Assembly: GCA_008360955.1 (NCBI GenBank)
Contig: LUCM01006533.1
Coordinates: 100,336 to 164,335 of the forward strand
Length of the DNA: 64,000 bases
Direction: 5' to 3'
From: Fasciolopsis buskii
Lineage: Eukaryota; Platyhelminthes; Trematoda; Plagiorchiida; Fasciolidae
The translations under genes were made by a program, and so were the position numbers. The notes under the pieces are model-generated. The model was given only the letters and a program-made list of their open reading frames with translations, did no database searches and had not been told where the DNA came from. This document shows, piece after piece, positions 11,640-23,689 of this stretch (positions are counted from its first letter, which is position 1; each line of letters begins with the position of its first letter).

Positions 11640-12660
11640 TCTGTGAATGCTCGAGTGGTGTCACTTCATCCAGCAACGCAAGTGGAACTGCAGTCGAATA
11701 TTGGACTTCTCAGAAAGGGAAAAGCAGCCGGTCCCGACGACCTTCCCCCAGTTCTTTTCAAACTGGGCGGAGAAGGTTTGATGAAACCACTTGCCTTCTT
11801 CATTCGTGGAATTTGGAACGAGAGGCGTATTCCGTTGTTATGAGGTGAGTGACTGATTGTACCCGTCTTTAAGAAAGGCACACTGAATGACTTTAGCAAT
11901 CATTGTGGGATTAGTTTAATTCCGGTAGCTACTGAGGTCTTAGCTTCGATAATGCTGCGCCGTTTGACACCGATTCGCGAGAGTAATATCCGCGAACAGC
12001 AAGCCGGATTTCGTCGAGTTCGAGGTTGCATCGACCAAATATTGACTTTTTGCCAAATACTCGAAATGCACCAAACACACCGCCGCCCTACGATTTTAGT
12101 GTTTCCCGACTTGAAAGATGCGTTCGTTTCAGTGGTTCGACCAGCGCTATTCAGTGCTCTCCACCAGAAGGGTATGCTAACGAAGTTCGTAAACTTGTTG
12201 CGAGCATTGTACAACTAGTGGTGTTCAGCAAGGATGTCCCAGTTCTCCAATCCTGTTCCACTTCGTCATGGACAAGGTGATGGAAGATGCTTTAGGAGGT
12301 CTTCGGGATGTAGGAATCGAACTGGGAAAAGGAGGGAAGCTATGTGACCTAGATTACGCAGACGACGTCGTGTGCCTGTTCGAGTCTGCGGACCATGCAT
12401 AACGCTCACTGGATAAACTGTTGACATCGGTTGCTTGGTTTGGTATGTGCTTTGCACCTTCAAAGTGCAAAGTGCTGTTGCAGGACTGGACGACAGCAGT
12501 GGCAAGCATGGTGCTGAGCGGAAAGGACCTAGTGATTGTAGAGCGTTTCACCTACCTTGGTAGCTGTGTGTTCAACGATGGTAGCTCGGGAGTGGAGGTA
12601 AATACGAGTATATCGAAGGCTTGGGCAGCTTACGCTGGACTGAAGCACTTTTGATGCCGG
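11640..12660 (+). pseudogene. Reverse transcriptase domain of family A ORF, frameshifted
   Basis: RT segments appear in order but across frames: LLRKGKAAGPDDLPPVLFKL near 11700, VPVFKKG near 11862, REQQAGFRRVRGCIDQI near 11995, FPDLKDAF at 12102-12125 (first catalytic aspartate, normally FLDLKAAF), then LDYADDVVCLF with YADD at 12355-12366, and FAPSKCKVLLQDW near 12454. The catalytic aspartates survive, but stops (for example after LLRALYN and after ESADHA) and frameshifts rule out a working enzyme. Confidence 0.85.
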
Positions 12661-12728
12661 CCTGATATTTCACTGAAGTTGAAAGGCCGTGTTGACTGTG
12701 CCGCAGTGCGCTCAGTTCTGTTGTACGT

Positions 12729-13022
12729 TTGCGAGACTTGGATGTTCGTCGGTTGGAGGTTTTCGACCACCAATGTCTACGTAGTATGGCTAGGATTGGA
12801 TGGAGTGACTGGGTGAGTAATATAGAAGTCAGGAATCTAGTACTAATTGCTGGCTCTCAGATCACATTGTTTCATCGTATGAACTTTAGTAGTCTACGGT
12901 GGTTGGTTCACGTGTTGCGTATGTCGAACACTCGTCTACCATACCGTGCCCTATTTTGTGTTCCTTTCAATGAATGGAATAGGCCACGTGGAGGTCAAGA
13001 GAGGACGTCGCAACGGGGATGA
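12729..13022 (+). pseudogene. Post-RT C-terminal region of family A ORF
   Basis: It carries the C-terminal segment typical of flatworm RTE-like ORFs: RRLEVFDHQCLRS, then VSNIEVRNL, then LRWLVHVLRMSNTRLPYR, ending at RGGQERTSQRG with a stop. A frameshift near 12735 separates it from the upstream RT frame. Bases 12715-12804 are identical to 165-254, which suggests young copies or a recent shared source. Confidence 0.8.
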
Positions 13023-13378
13023 GAAAATGTACAGCGAAGTTAGGTGAAGTAGATGTCTCACGTCTTCGTGTTTGCCATCCGAAAGGCTCGTCAACTTGCT
13101 GGCTGGGGACACTGAAGAATATGGCAATGAATCGTGAACAGTGGCGATCGTTTTGTCATTTTGTGTGATTGGACGAATGTATATGTAGAATTAGATTGTG
13201 TCCGCTATGTTGGCCACAGCGGCGTCTTCTCTTTTTCTACTTGTGCATGTCCACTCTCGTCCACTTTGAGTATTCACTATTTTTATAGAACCTTGTAACT
13301 TTGGGAAATAGGCAACAGTTAGTGAGGCTTGCCTTGTTGTTTCACGCTAAACAGTAATCATGTTGATGATGATGATGG

Positions 13379-14639
13379 CTTGGTCAGCGTTTCTTACCCA
13401 CCCACCCCCCCCAAAAAAATCGCACAAGAGTGTATTAGTGACACTGTAACTTGATTGACGTGGCTCACGAACGAAAGAAGACCATGGTTTTTGTCGTGTT
13501 CCATGGCCGGATGGTTTACTAGCAGGCCTCATCTGCTGTTGTACTGATGACCAAATCGGGCAAGGCTGTTGCGTTGGAGAACCTGGAACCAGGAACGCAG
13601 AACGTTTGTGCAACGCAAAGCGAATTGAGTTGATTTTTACTCGGGAACTGTTCTTCACCTAAACTTTGATTATTTGAACTGTTAGCTGGACAGTAGTGCG
13701 AATTATATATGTCGTTCCTATTTTGACACGTGACTGAGCGGCCGCTCATTTGATCGTTCAGATAAGTTGTGTAATTACCTCGCTTACATACTGGTAGAAA
13801 ACTTTATTGTCCGCACAAGACGTATTGTTAGAATTGTGCACATACACAAATCGTTAATGTGGTCTTACTTGCCCACGCATAATCAGTCTCGGCGAAATCA
13901 ATCCGAAGTTTTTGTATTTTGAATAAAATACTGTAATTCGGAATAGGCTAAAATCGTTTACATATTAAACCGGGCTTTCATTCCGAAAGTCGTCGGTCTC
14001 GTTTTTTGGGACTTCACGCGTACAGTTCGCCGTTCTTACATTCTTGAGGCTATCTATGTCTACATTGACTCTGGAGGTTTTATGGCTGGGATATTCAGCC
14101 ATGCACTGTGAAATTGTTGTGCGTTCAGTTATCGGTCTTTTACCGTGAACAAAGTTCAGATGAAAACTTCAGAATAAAATCAATATTTATTGCAGTATCC
14201 GTCAATTAAGCGCCTTTTTTCTGTGTGACGGACCTAACTTTGCAATGCTTAATGCCAATATCATACCTTGGCGAAGTTTGACATGGTATAAACAAGACAC
14301 TTAGGCTTTCGATGCCAGAAGTCTGTTGTTCTTCGAACATCTGTCTCCACGTAATGTAAGCTAACAGTGCGTCGTTATTGAATCTTGTCAGTATGGAAAC
14401 AACCAGATGTTGTGAAATCTAAACTGGAATTGAGGGTATTGTTATTAGTTTCATATCTCGGTGTAATTAACCTCAAGCATCTATTTTTGTGGTGTCTTAG
14501 GAATGACCAGCCCCAAACCTAACGTTATTCTTGCACCGGAGGAGCTGGGCGAAATGCATAAGTTTTTCTGTTTGGGTAGCCATATCTCACCAGGTGATCA
14601 CATGTCGATTGCATTTTCTTCGCGTATACAGAAAGCTAT
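13379..14639. other. Intronic stretch, nothing assigned
   Basis: No recognisable exon or repeat match. A C8/A7 homopolymer pair lies at 13404-13420, just 3' of the family A tail. Confidence 0.5.
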
Positions 14640-15060
14640 TTTGATTTCTACGGATTTGAGACAATTTTAATATCGGCTTGACACCCGCTTATCGATCAAA
14701 AGACAATTTTACACTGTAGCAGTAAGATCGGTCCTCCTGTAAGGTTTCTGATCATAGCCAATGAGAACGAGTGATGTACGAAGACTTTCGATGTTTGAAT
14801 ACCCTTGACTTCTCAGTATTGTTGATGAATGACGGTAGAAATGTATTAGCAATACTGAGGGTCGGCGTAGCATATTTAATAATGGAACTCAATGAATGAT
14901 TAGCCATCGAACTTGGATGAATTCCCCATCAGTATACGTTCACCCTCTGTCCGCTTTGGATATTGATTTTTTTCTGTTGCAACATGTAATGTGGTGAGAG
15001 AGACAGCGGTCAGTGAAATCTTCCCCACCGTTTAATGCTGAATGATGATGACGACGATTA
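14640..15060 (+). mobile_element. RTE-like family A-related 3' end
   Basis: A diverged C-terminal coding remnant (a VRRL.F-type stretch near 14770-14810) is followed by the family A 3' UTR in recognisable form: ctttggatattg, then gacagcggtcagtgaaa, then gtttaatgctgaatg. It ends in GATGATGACGACG at 15060. It is more diverged than the other copies. Confidence 0.7.
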
Positions 15061-16805
15061 GATTAAGGTGATTGGGACGTGTAATACGCAGGCCCGCATA
15101 TCGATTCTCTCGGTATGCGTTTTTTTCCGAAGCTGGTAATGGTTGAAAATGGATCACGTTGGTCAGTTCGCGACTTGTTATAAAAACCCTAACCACTGAA
15201 CTGTCCCGAATAGGTGGAGTGCAAAGACCAGGTTGGCGTTCGGGAAGTTTTTCGTGATGTAGCTCGATGTCGCATTCAATAGCATTCTTGCATTCTTAAT
15301 ATTTCTGCTTCTCTATAGTCACTGTGTTTTTAGTTTTCGTTTCAAAACTGTTTTGTGGTTTGGGGGAGCGACCAAAATACGACCACTTCAATCCTAAGTT
15401 AATGGTTAAGCAAACTGAACTGAACTGAACGGTGATTGCTATTCATTAGATGCAGTTTCATCGTAGATAGCACTTTGAACCCAAAATAATGTTATTTTTT
15501 CTATGTGGCTTTTTGTTTATGGAATGGATTTCATATTTCCCATCTTGTAGGCTATCTGGATGCATTCACTCGTGTAAATTTTGTCAATTAATGGTTTGGA
15601 ATGCCTAATTTGTGACCATGCTTACTTTATAATTTTTAACTGTTCTGTAAAATTTCGTATACTACTCATGCATCTTCGATGTTCAGTTATGTTAATTGAA
15701 TCAATCTAATACTTCTTCGGGTAACAGTTTTCCCAAATTGTTCCGGAAACCAGACCTAATTTCTGCATCTTTGCAAGTTTAACGGAATAAGCCTACGGTA
15801 GCTTCTACGTGGTTAACAACGATGCGCTCATACATAATTCACGGTCACTAATCCCAGTGCTACGCACATGATGCGAATTGCCTTGCCCATAACTAATCTT
15901 TGTGGGACCGACTTTTTGACCAATCGAGTGCATCATGCGATCAAAAGATTCATGCCATGGACGAGCTATTTTCCCGCCGTAAATTAGCAGCTCGGTAACT
16001 GGTTCATCTTTTTGGTCGGACCCCTTTCAGCATTCCGTTACATTTTACAGAATTGGTGGTCATGCATTTGGCTGCACGATTATGTTGAGATAATACTCGT
16101 CATGGGACTGCTGTTACTGTGGTAGTTCCTTGGGATTTCATATTGTCTGTCTTCTCACCCTCTCCACTTGTTTTCTTTAAGTTGATCTCATTTGGTCTGC
16201 GCGACCGTCGCTGTATCTTCTGTCCGTGCCCCTACCAAAACGCTGGCTCTAGGTTTCTTGTTCGCGACTTTGTTAACGCGATCAATGCCTTGGACGATAA
16301 ATGCTACATAAATTGTGAGGCTCATCTATCTGTATCTGTATCTGAAGCCGGCCGAGAGCAGAGAACTTTGATGGGAAAAGTTCATTTTGCCCATAATTTT
16401 CTTTATGATCTAATCAAACTGAAAGTTACCTCAGCGTGAGTTAGAATCTAACCTGCGTACTGCAAGGCCGTACCACCACTCATTTATATCGCGGTTGACC
16501 AGTTATGCTACACATAATGGTAAGTCCATCTCGCACATCCAAAAACCACAAACGCTTAGTTGGGATTGGATTGGTGTTTGTCCGCTTAGCAAACAAAGGC
16601 TCATCACCAAATGCACCTCCGGTTAATTCACCTTCAATGACCGGAATCGCAGTAGGTCTGTGATTGCGGCGTCTGCCGATCGAGAGGAACATTGCTAGCT
16701 CGATCCTGACTCGGAGTTTCTAACTTTCGGATGTGAAACATGAAGTTGGATTTACCATTAACTGCGCTATTCGGTTCTTCATGAGACAGCAAATTTCTGC
16801 GCTGC
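15061..16805. other. Intronic stretch, nothing assigned
   Basis: A 106-codon frame at 16119-16439 shows no domain and no clear splice borders. A small ACTGA tandem (three units) sits near 15416-15430. Confidence 0.5.
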
Positions 16806-16980
16806 AAATGGCCGGCGGTATTCACGTCGCCTTAACTTGAAGGTTGCGGGCTCGAATCTTCCCACGGCCGGTCAACTTTCCCACTTGCTAGCCCTCTGTT
16901 AGCCGCGAACCCCTTTCTAAAAAAATGATGTACGTTGTTGTTTCACTAAACGAGGAGTATCTCCAAAATCATGAGTTAGA
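16806..16980 (+). mobile_element. tRNA-headed SINE-like repeat, short copy
   Basis: It shares the order of the longer copy at 49043-49435: a B-box-like GGCTCGAATC at 16849-16858, then cttcccacggccggtcaact, then the body segment aaaatgatgtacgttgttgtttcac. The A box is poorly preserved. The 3' part of the long copy is not recognisable here. Confidence 0.6.
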
Positions 16981-17705
16981 CTTGACTCTGAATTTCTGAA
17001 CCTGTCATTATCTGTCACTTCCAGTCCGTGATGATTTATCCGATCTCTTTCAGCCGTGTCTTACATAAATCGTGATTTTTTTGAAATGATCTTCCTGACT
17101 AAGAAGCTGTTTGTCCGAGAGTTTTTTTCCTATGGAATCAGAGCAGTTCCTAGCTGATCGCTGCTAGTAATCATTCATTTTAAGGGTCCACGCGTTCGGT
17201 TACTCAAATGGCTAGACGAAGTTGAGTAACCTGTCTTCAGTCTGTGCATAATGTTGTCCAGATGTTATCCTGCGAGTCATGTGCGCGCACATGATCACTT
17301 CGCTGATTTAATCAAAGACACTATTGATAGTCTATTTATTCGATTTTATCTCGCATGTAAGAAATACCTAGTGTTTCATTGTTTAGTCTCGGGCACGTAA
17401 CTGTTTCTCAAGTTCATCGCTGCACGGTCGATTAGCTACACCGTTAACTGTCGTTCGAGTTCAGCTGTTTGAGTCTTTGTTCATTGACCGCCTACAACGA
17501 AGTTAACTGACTGGTATTTTAGTCACCGCATAATAACGGTCCATGTGTGCGTTATCACATTTCAATCTCACACGTTTGTGCATAGTCATTCTGGATTGGA
17601 CCGCGCAAACTAACAGCAAATCACGGTTAACTGAACGCCTACGTCCAGTACTGGGTGATGGTTTATCGATTTGCGGTTGTGAACGGGATCATCGTAAATT
17701 CTAAA

Positions 17706-17739
17706 GATAATAATAATATAAATAATAATAATAATAATT
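17706..17739. repeat. (AAT)n microsatellite
   Basis: A run of AATAAT units with one ATATAA interruption. Confidence 0.9.
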
Positions 17740-17869
17740 GTTTTCATAGCCCAAAGCCTCTAGCCCCAGAATTTGCTTCTGCATGGGAAAGCCAGCGAAC
17801 AGTTTATTACGGTCCGTTTCGGCTGCATTTCTCTTCTGCTAGGTATAGTCGTTTATCCATGTTCTTTTG

Positions 17870-17870
<1 letters not shown>

Positions 17871-17911
<41 letters not shown>
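17871..17911. repeat. (TA)n microsatellite
   Basis: About 40 bases of uninterrupted TA. Two further TA tracts lie at 51805-51829 and 58411-58449. Confidence 0.95.
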
Positions 17912-17915
<4 letters not shown>

Positions 17916-18929
17916 ACCCAGGTTAATGACATGGAGACAAAAATTCCAGGTAAGAAAATCGAATCACAAGACATCCTTAAGTTTCAGCAATTGTTACTGA
18001 CCACCTAAACAAGCTTCTCAAGTGCTCAGTTCCCCAACTTGTGTAATTAAATTACCCGCTAACGCTACAAAGTAAGATACCTTGCTCCTTTTGTGTGCCA
18101 GTGTTGCATCGTATGCCGAGGTGGCGAACTTGTTTTGCTTAATATTCCTACCGCCAAAGGAATCCATTGTCAGTGCTGATCACGCCTATTGACCGGTTTG
18201 GATGAGAATACACGTGTTGCTGGAGCCGAGATTCGGGGGCTGGCGAGGCTTGAGAGCATGGAAGCTTCCGGATTGAAAACGATTTACGACGCTACTTGAC
18301 AATGAACCCTTGCAAGCATCGGATTTACTATCCGTAGGTAGATAAGTGAAAGGAGATGCAAAGGGAAAGTTTTAGGTTGGATGAAACTGTGATGGCAGTA
18401 GTTCGGTTATCGCTCGCTACCCACCCCTTTGGATGCCATTGGACAACAGGGTCCTAATTATCCCGCTCGGTTACCGATGCCATACAGAATTGGTTAGCAC
18501 GTTGGACAAGTATTGCTAGGGCGTCCAGCCGCCAATTGGCAGAGCGATTGGGTTTTCAATTAGAGCCTTTGGTTATAACGAGAAGCTGTCCGCTTAGGCA
18601 CGGGGAGCGGCTGAATGGAAGCCCACCTCCTTGGATCCATTATTTATTGACTCGTTTTTTTCTTACTGAGTTGCCAGCTCAAATCAACCTGGAGGACCAG
18701 AAGACCACTTCTTCAGGCCTATACCCATTGAGCTTCCAAGCGTAAGCCCCGTTCGCGGTGACATGAGACACCTATTTTACCCAAGTTCGTTGTCCATTTT
18801 TTCGTCCCTCATTGTTTTATTATCTCCTGTTCTCCACGTGGCTTTGTCGACCCTGTGAGGAGAACGAGGAACTAGGGCATGGTATGATAGACTAGCGTTC
18901 CAGTGACCCAACCAACGGAGTCTACTAAG
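17912..18929. other. Intronic stretch, nothing assigned
   Basis: The part at 18470-18760 has the GC-richer texture of a repeat, but no second copy was seen in the window. Confidence 0.4.
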
Positions 18930-19745
18930 CTTCATATTCTATGGTAGAATATTCACAGAACCCGTACCGAATACTCGACTCCTAACTCGCACGTTACCCG
19001 CTTCATCACTTCCTTCAATCCTGCTAATATTACATAGACATCGGTGATCAAGAAGATCGAAGTGGTACAGTACACACGACCTTTCAACTTCTGTGAAATA
19101 TCACACCGACGCCACTGACGCTTCAGTCTAGTGTACGTCACTCGGATATGCGCTTTCTTGCCTCTTCTACGGTGCCATCCTTAATCAGGAAGCTGCCCAC
19201 GTAACTGCAACGGTAAACAATGGTTAATTCCTCTCTGCTCGGTGTCACCTTTGGTACTACTGTCGTCTAGTCTTGTAAAATCACTTTACACAGCACCTGT
19301 CAAATGGAGTCACATAATTGCACGACCGACTGAACCGAACGTCGCTTACAGATCAAGAAAGACAAAATTCGTGGGTCTATAGAACATGCTCTAACATCGG
19401 CCGCAAAATGAAACTTGATCAACACAACCCCTACCAGCACGGAAACCGGCTTGGTTCTCACGCACACACCCGTCGCTTGCAATTGGCAATCGGTGGATGC
19501 TAACGCCGCGAAAAGCTTGGATGCAACACTTATTAAACTAATTCATCTGTGACTTTCACGAAGATCTATCACCCTCCTTGTAAATCGGTACACAGATTCC
19601 CACTAGTCCTTAGGAATCTCCTCCTTTTGTCCAGGTTGATTCCAAGGTTTTTACTAACTTGGATATTAAAACTCGGCCACCGTGGTTGAGAAGGGTGGCG
19701 ACAGCCCATATGGTCCGGCTGCCTTATACTTTTTTAAAATCCTAT
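18930..19745 (-). mobile_element. RTE-like reverse transcriptase remnant, antisense
   Basis: Read from 19745 downwards the minus strand gives RT segments in the right order: KAAGPYGLSP (the KAAGPDGLPP motif), VGICVPIYKEGDRSS (VPIFKKGD), then a decayed GCIDQIF...FLDLKAAF region around 19480-19320, then a SKCKVILQDWTT-like stretch near 19280, and finally LKRQWRRCDISQKLKGRVY and the equivalent of the ETW...RRLEVF block, whose DNA still aligns with family A. Stops, frameshifts and internal loss of the YADD part show an old copy. Confidence 0.7.
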
Positions 19746-20299
19746 CTCCCTGATGACGTTCATTTCGGATAGGTGACTGGTATCTACCTGCGTTGGTTCA
19801 CTTGCAGGAATAACTGGAAGGCCCGCTGTGCCTGTGGGCCATTTGAACCAGCCCCTTAAGTGTTATGCCCACCGCTTTATCAGACGGTCTTGAGAATGAG
19901 TCAATGTGCCATCGTATTTTTTAATCACCTCGCTCACACTCGGCGTCCATTGGCCAGTATTCCTAATCAGTCGCTAAAGGTTTCGACTATTTTCGATAGT
20001 CACAGCTCTCCGTATTTCCCTGCTTTTCCATATCCACGACTGCTCCCGGTCATTTCTCAAACTCCTGGTTGGTTGACGCCTCAGGGATTTACTCGTTTCA
20101 TTGCGTTACGTCCGACGGGATAGATCTGCGAGCATGATTTACATGGCAGCGCTCAGTGTTGCAGTTGCCGTTAAGTGCATGGCCTCTTTGATTTTCTCCC
20201 AATGATTGCTCGGATCTTGGGCATTTCGTTGTTACAACAATCGCGTTGAAAGCTCCGAATGGAACAGAAGTACGCGACTACCCTTCAAAGTCAGCTCTG

Positions 20300-20665
20300 C
20301 AATATGCGTAGTTTTCGTATTGATGTGACCACAGACTAGGTAAGGACAAAAGCGAGATTGGACCAAAATATGATCTGAGTCCACGGGTTTGGGCCAGAAT
20401 GATCGACGGTTCTCGATTAATCCACGCTACCAGTGACCGATGACAATGTGATCAATCTAAATCCAATGCTGTGAAGGCGAAGGGGGCGCCACGTGGACCG
20501 ATGTTTCCTTTTATGGTAAAATTGATGTTTGCGAGGAGCAGTCTGTGTATGAGATGATCTCCGTTGTCGATGCGATCGGCTGGAACAAAAAACTGGCCTC
20601 CGATGTGCCGTTTCTTTTCCGCTAAATAGTTGCATTTCGAGTATCTGGCTGTGGGCAAAAAGCAG
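20300..20665 (-). mobile_element. RTE-like endonuclease fragment, antisense
   Basis: The minus strand gives GGQFFVPADRIDNGDHL, DLDHIVIGHW, NRRSFWP and VDSDHILVQ, matching GRCPWPAHRTANGE, QIDHIAVIYRW, NCRSYW and VDSDHALV of the family A endonuclease. The catalytic SDH remains. It lies 3' of an RT-start fragment in minus orientation, so the two are not one collinear element. Confidence 0.75.
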
Positions 20666-20666
20666 A

Positions 20667-21700
20667 TCAATGCAACCTTGACCTCGGCGGTATCCTGGGC
20701 TGCTTTTCGCGGACGTTAGTTTCGCGAATCGACTGAACGCGATTCATCGTTATCAAAGCTAAGATATTAGTCACCACGGGCAATAAATTTATCCCACGGT
20801 GGTTATTGCAATCATTCCGTCTTCTGTTCTTGATGATGGGTGCAATGTTAAACTTGCCGCATGTGTCGGCACTCACGCTTCTGTCACAGTGAAATGTGGT
20901 AAGCTCTTTTGTCAAGGCCTCTCCAGTCAGTGTGGAAAGAACGGTGAGGAGCTCGTTGGAACCGGCAGCTTTTCCCCGCCTCAGCAGTCGAATGTTCGAC
21001 TTTACTTCTACTTTCGTTGGCATGTCAAGAGATTCCTCTCAAGGACTCGCGGTTGAAGTCTTCGAACTGACTACGTTAGCGCGCGGCCAACTAAACTGCT
21101 CCTTGACGTATTCAGCCCAGCGGTCTAGTCCTTGTTATTTTCCGTGAATGGGTTCTCTATTTCATGCTCATACGATTTCACCAACTTAAGTCGACCGCTG
21201 GTATCTAATGTAAGCATAAACAACCTTTGACTGCTACCTGAAACAGCTGCTACTTCCATTTCTCCGCTTGTTCTAACCTATCCGTTTCTACAGTCCTTAA
21301 AGCATAAAGTCAGTCGACGCTTGACTTTGATACACTTATGGAGCTGACATTTCTGCTTCGTTAGATCTAGCGACTCCTGAGAAATTCGGTGTCTTTGATG
21401 GAAGTTGGTTCTAGGAACGCGGGCGAAACCTGCTGCCAGATGCACTGCCTGCTTATCAATATTGCTGCTTGTCGAGGTTCTTAGCTGGTCAGTTAGTTTC
21501 TTTTCGTAGCTGCTGCGAGCAGCCTAATCAGACAGACTTTCTACGGCCAACCGGGCTTGCGATTCGCGTCAAAATCTCGTTAAAACTAATGTATGGCCCG
21601 ATTCGACGTACGTGGTCCAATACGATCTACGGTTCTGGACAGAACCGCGCCAATGGTAGCTTACTGCGATTTTGTTGATCTGACTCATAGTACCTGTCGA
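20667..21700 (-). mobile_element. RTE-like family A remnant, endonuclease end to RT start, antisense
   Basis: On the minus strand 21650-21590 aligns almost base for base with 10975-11035 of family A (ggttctgtccagaac, then cgtacgtcga), which is the endonuclease end. The linker follows, and then PTKVEVKSNIRLLRRGKAAGSN at 21023-20958 (RT start) and RGINLLPVVTNILA. It stops near 20667, abutting an endonuclease fragment of another copy. Confidence 0.75.
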
Positions 21701-22934
21701 GTTAGGGCGCCATGTCGCCGTGCAACGCTGGTCAGTTGTGCATAATATTTATTGTCCTTATTTTTTTACTTTGGGTTTTTTTCTTTCCCACGGTTCTTGT
21801 GGCACGTGATTTGTAAAAACGTGCCAAATACGTGTATTATCCGTGCACCACGACTTTATTTCGCTCTCCGCTGTTCGTTTCTCTTAAGTTTTGGGTGAAT
21901 TTGGTGCAGAGTTATCATGCTTATTTCGTAGTGATCACATTTTACACTTGTTCATGATCACGGAGCTGGTGATAATGCAGATAACGCGATTCTCAGTTCA
22001 GTGATCAGTTTCACTGCCTGTTCACAGGACACTTCATAGTCGAGTTGATTCTCCGTGCACATTGTCAGTGCTCTTCGTTTTCGTTCTTCATCCGCCTCTT
22101 GGAGAAAGAACCGGTCAGGAAAGTTTGGAATGTGCGCTACATGCGCTATATGTGGATGGGGTTTGTGCGCTTGATCCTCTTGGAAGTTGAGACTTCTTGC
22201 TATGTTGACGTCATAGAAATTTTTCGGCTTAAATGCACTATTCCTTGAAACTCCTTGTGGGAAATGTTTGGTGTTCAAATCATTCGGACGCCATCATGAT
22301 CAGACATTGCTTGGTTTATTCCTTAGCGAATGGCTTGGTCAATAGTGATGGTGAATATGGGCGACTTTATCTTACTGCCAGCCAAATAGTATATCATGAA
22401 GGCTGTTAAATGGAAATTCAAGTACATCTCTGGTTTTTGTGAATTTGGTAGGCATCCCTTAAGGTTTTCACCATCCGTCACGAGAACGCTTCATTGTCCG
22501 AGTCAAAAACAAGCTGTTACTTGTTGGAGGAACCCATTGTGATGCACTTGGCGGGTACATTCAACTGAAGTGAATAGATACGTGGTGTCGTTCAGGAATT
22601 TAGTGAAAATTCTCCGTTTGTTTCAGTTTTCCTCCTCTCCTCATGAGTAGACTGCCACACTGTGCCAACTAAAACGGATTGGTGCTTTTTCCACGAAATG
22701 CTTAGCGAATGAGTGTGTTGAAGTGGGGCAAGGGCTCATTATGCGAGAGAGGGGTGATCCGGCAGCCATTACTGTAAACTTCGGCGTTATAAAGAGCTAC
22801 GTAGTATCGCAATAAGTCAGATGTGTTAACGAGCAGAGCGGCAGTGAACCACCATCTACGACTTAAGTGACTGGCGGATTTCGGATTCGAACTTCTAACT
22901 TTTTTAGTTTTAACAGACGTCTAATTCACTCTTT
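21701..22934. other. Intronic stretch, nothing assigned
   Basis: A 106-codon minus-strand frame (22278-21958) has a charged EEADEERKRRAL-type segment but no recognised domain or splice support. Treated as a chance ORF. Confidence 0.5.
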
Positions 22935-23195
22935 ATGACATGCTTGAAGCATGAGTGCAGTAGAAGGGACATGCTCCATAGTCACTGAGCTCCACTAAGC
23001 GGGGAGGGAACTATTTCCTTGACCGTAAAACTTGGAGTGGCATAGAAACACATAAATTCTCAACAGGTCAGACTGGGCGACAACAAGTTGCCGACTACCA
23101 CCAGAGTGACCCATAGATCGACGATTCGTACATCTGGCCCTTTCGGTGACAGATGCTTAATTAACTAGACCACCTCCAATCAAAAGTCTTCGATC
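22935..23195 (-). mobile_element. SINE-like repeat body, antisense
   Basis: Its reverse complement aligns along most of its length with 49185-49435: attaagcatctgtcaccga, then gtcactctggtggtag, then tctatgccactcc, then gggacatg-type DNA and tgcactcatgcttcaag. The tRNA-like head is missing, so this is a 5'-truncated copy. Confidence 0.7.
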
Positions 23196-23689
23196 TGAAC
23201 AAGGTGAACCGTTATACTATCTCCAACCTACTCATTCGATCTCCCTTTTCCTAGCGACTGCTAACCATTATTTCTTACAACTGACCTAGGGGAAAAGTGG
23301 GATTTTCTGGGAATCTTTGAGGTTCAGCGTTCCTCATTAGACTGTATCCTTCTGTGTTTACAGATACAGTAGTTTCGTAGATCCAACTCTTTAGACGTTT
23401 CTTCAGTTCTTCATCTTTCCTTCCAAGCAGTTTCTCTAATTGCTGTTATTACCGGCTGTTTTTCGACCGTGGCTAAATCTGTTCGTAGGTAAGTCACGGT
23501 ACTCGATTGAGTCACCATGATATCCGGTAACGCTCAGCATGTTTTCTTTTGTTTGACTCGCGTCATCCACCACAAGTAGCCAATCATTTTGATCCTTTGC
23601 AAAAGCGGTATGCCGCAGTTTCTGCCCTTCCAACTGTTCTCCCATCCAAAATTCCTCTGGGTCAATGATTTGTTAACCCCTGTATTGCG
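23196..23689. other. Intronic stretch, nothing assigned
   Basis: No domain or repeat match. A 69-codon minus-strand frame is not supported. Confidence 0.5.

Larger units (their letters stand above)
9691..13378 (+). mobile_element. Near-complete RTE-like non-LTR retrotransposon, family A
   Basis: About 3.7 kb with all parts in order: a 5' leader from about 9691 (ctgtcacaacgaga, shared with 63571 and, weakly, 59893), an AP-type endonuclease (about 10098-11051), a linker, reverse transcriptase (about 11640-12660), the post-RT C-terminal region (12660-13150) and a 3' UTR ending in a GATGATGATG-like tail at 13378. Many stops and frameshifts make it non-functional. Size, a single ORF and the simple-repeat tail fit RTE-clade elements; the clade call comes from motif memory, not a tree. 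Confidence 0.85.
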
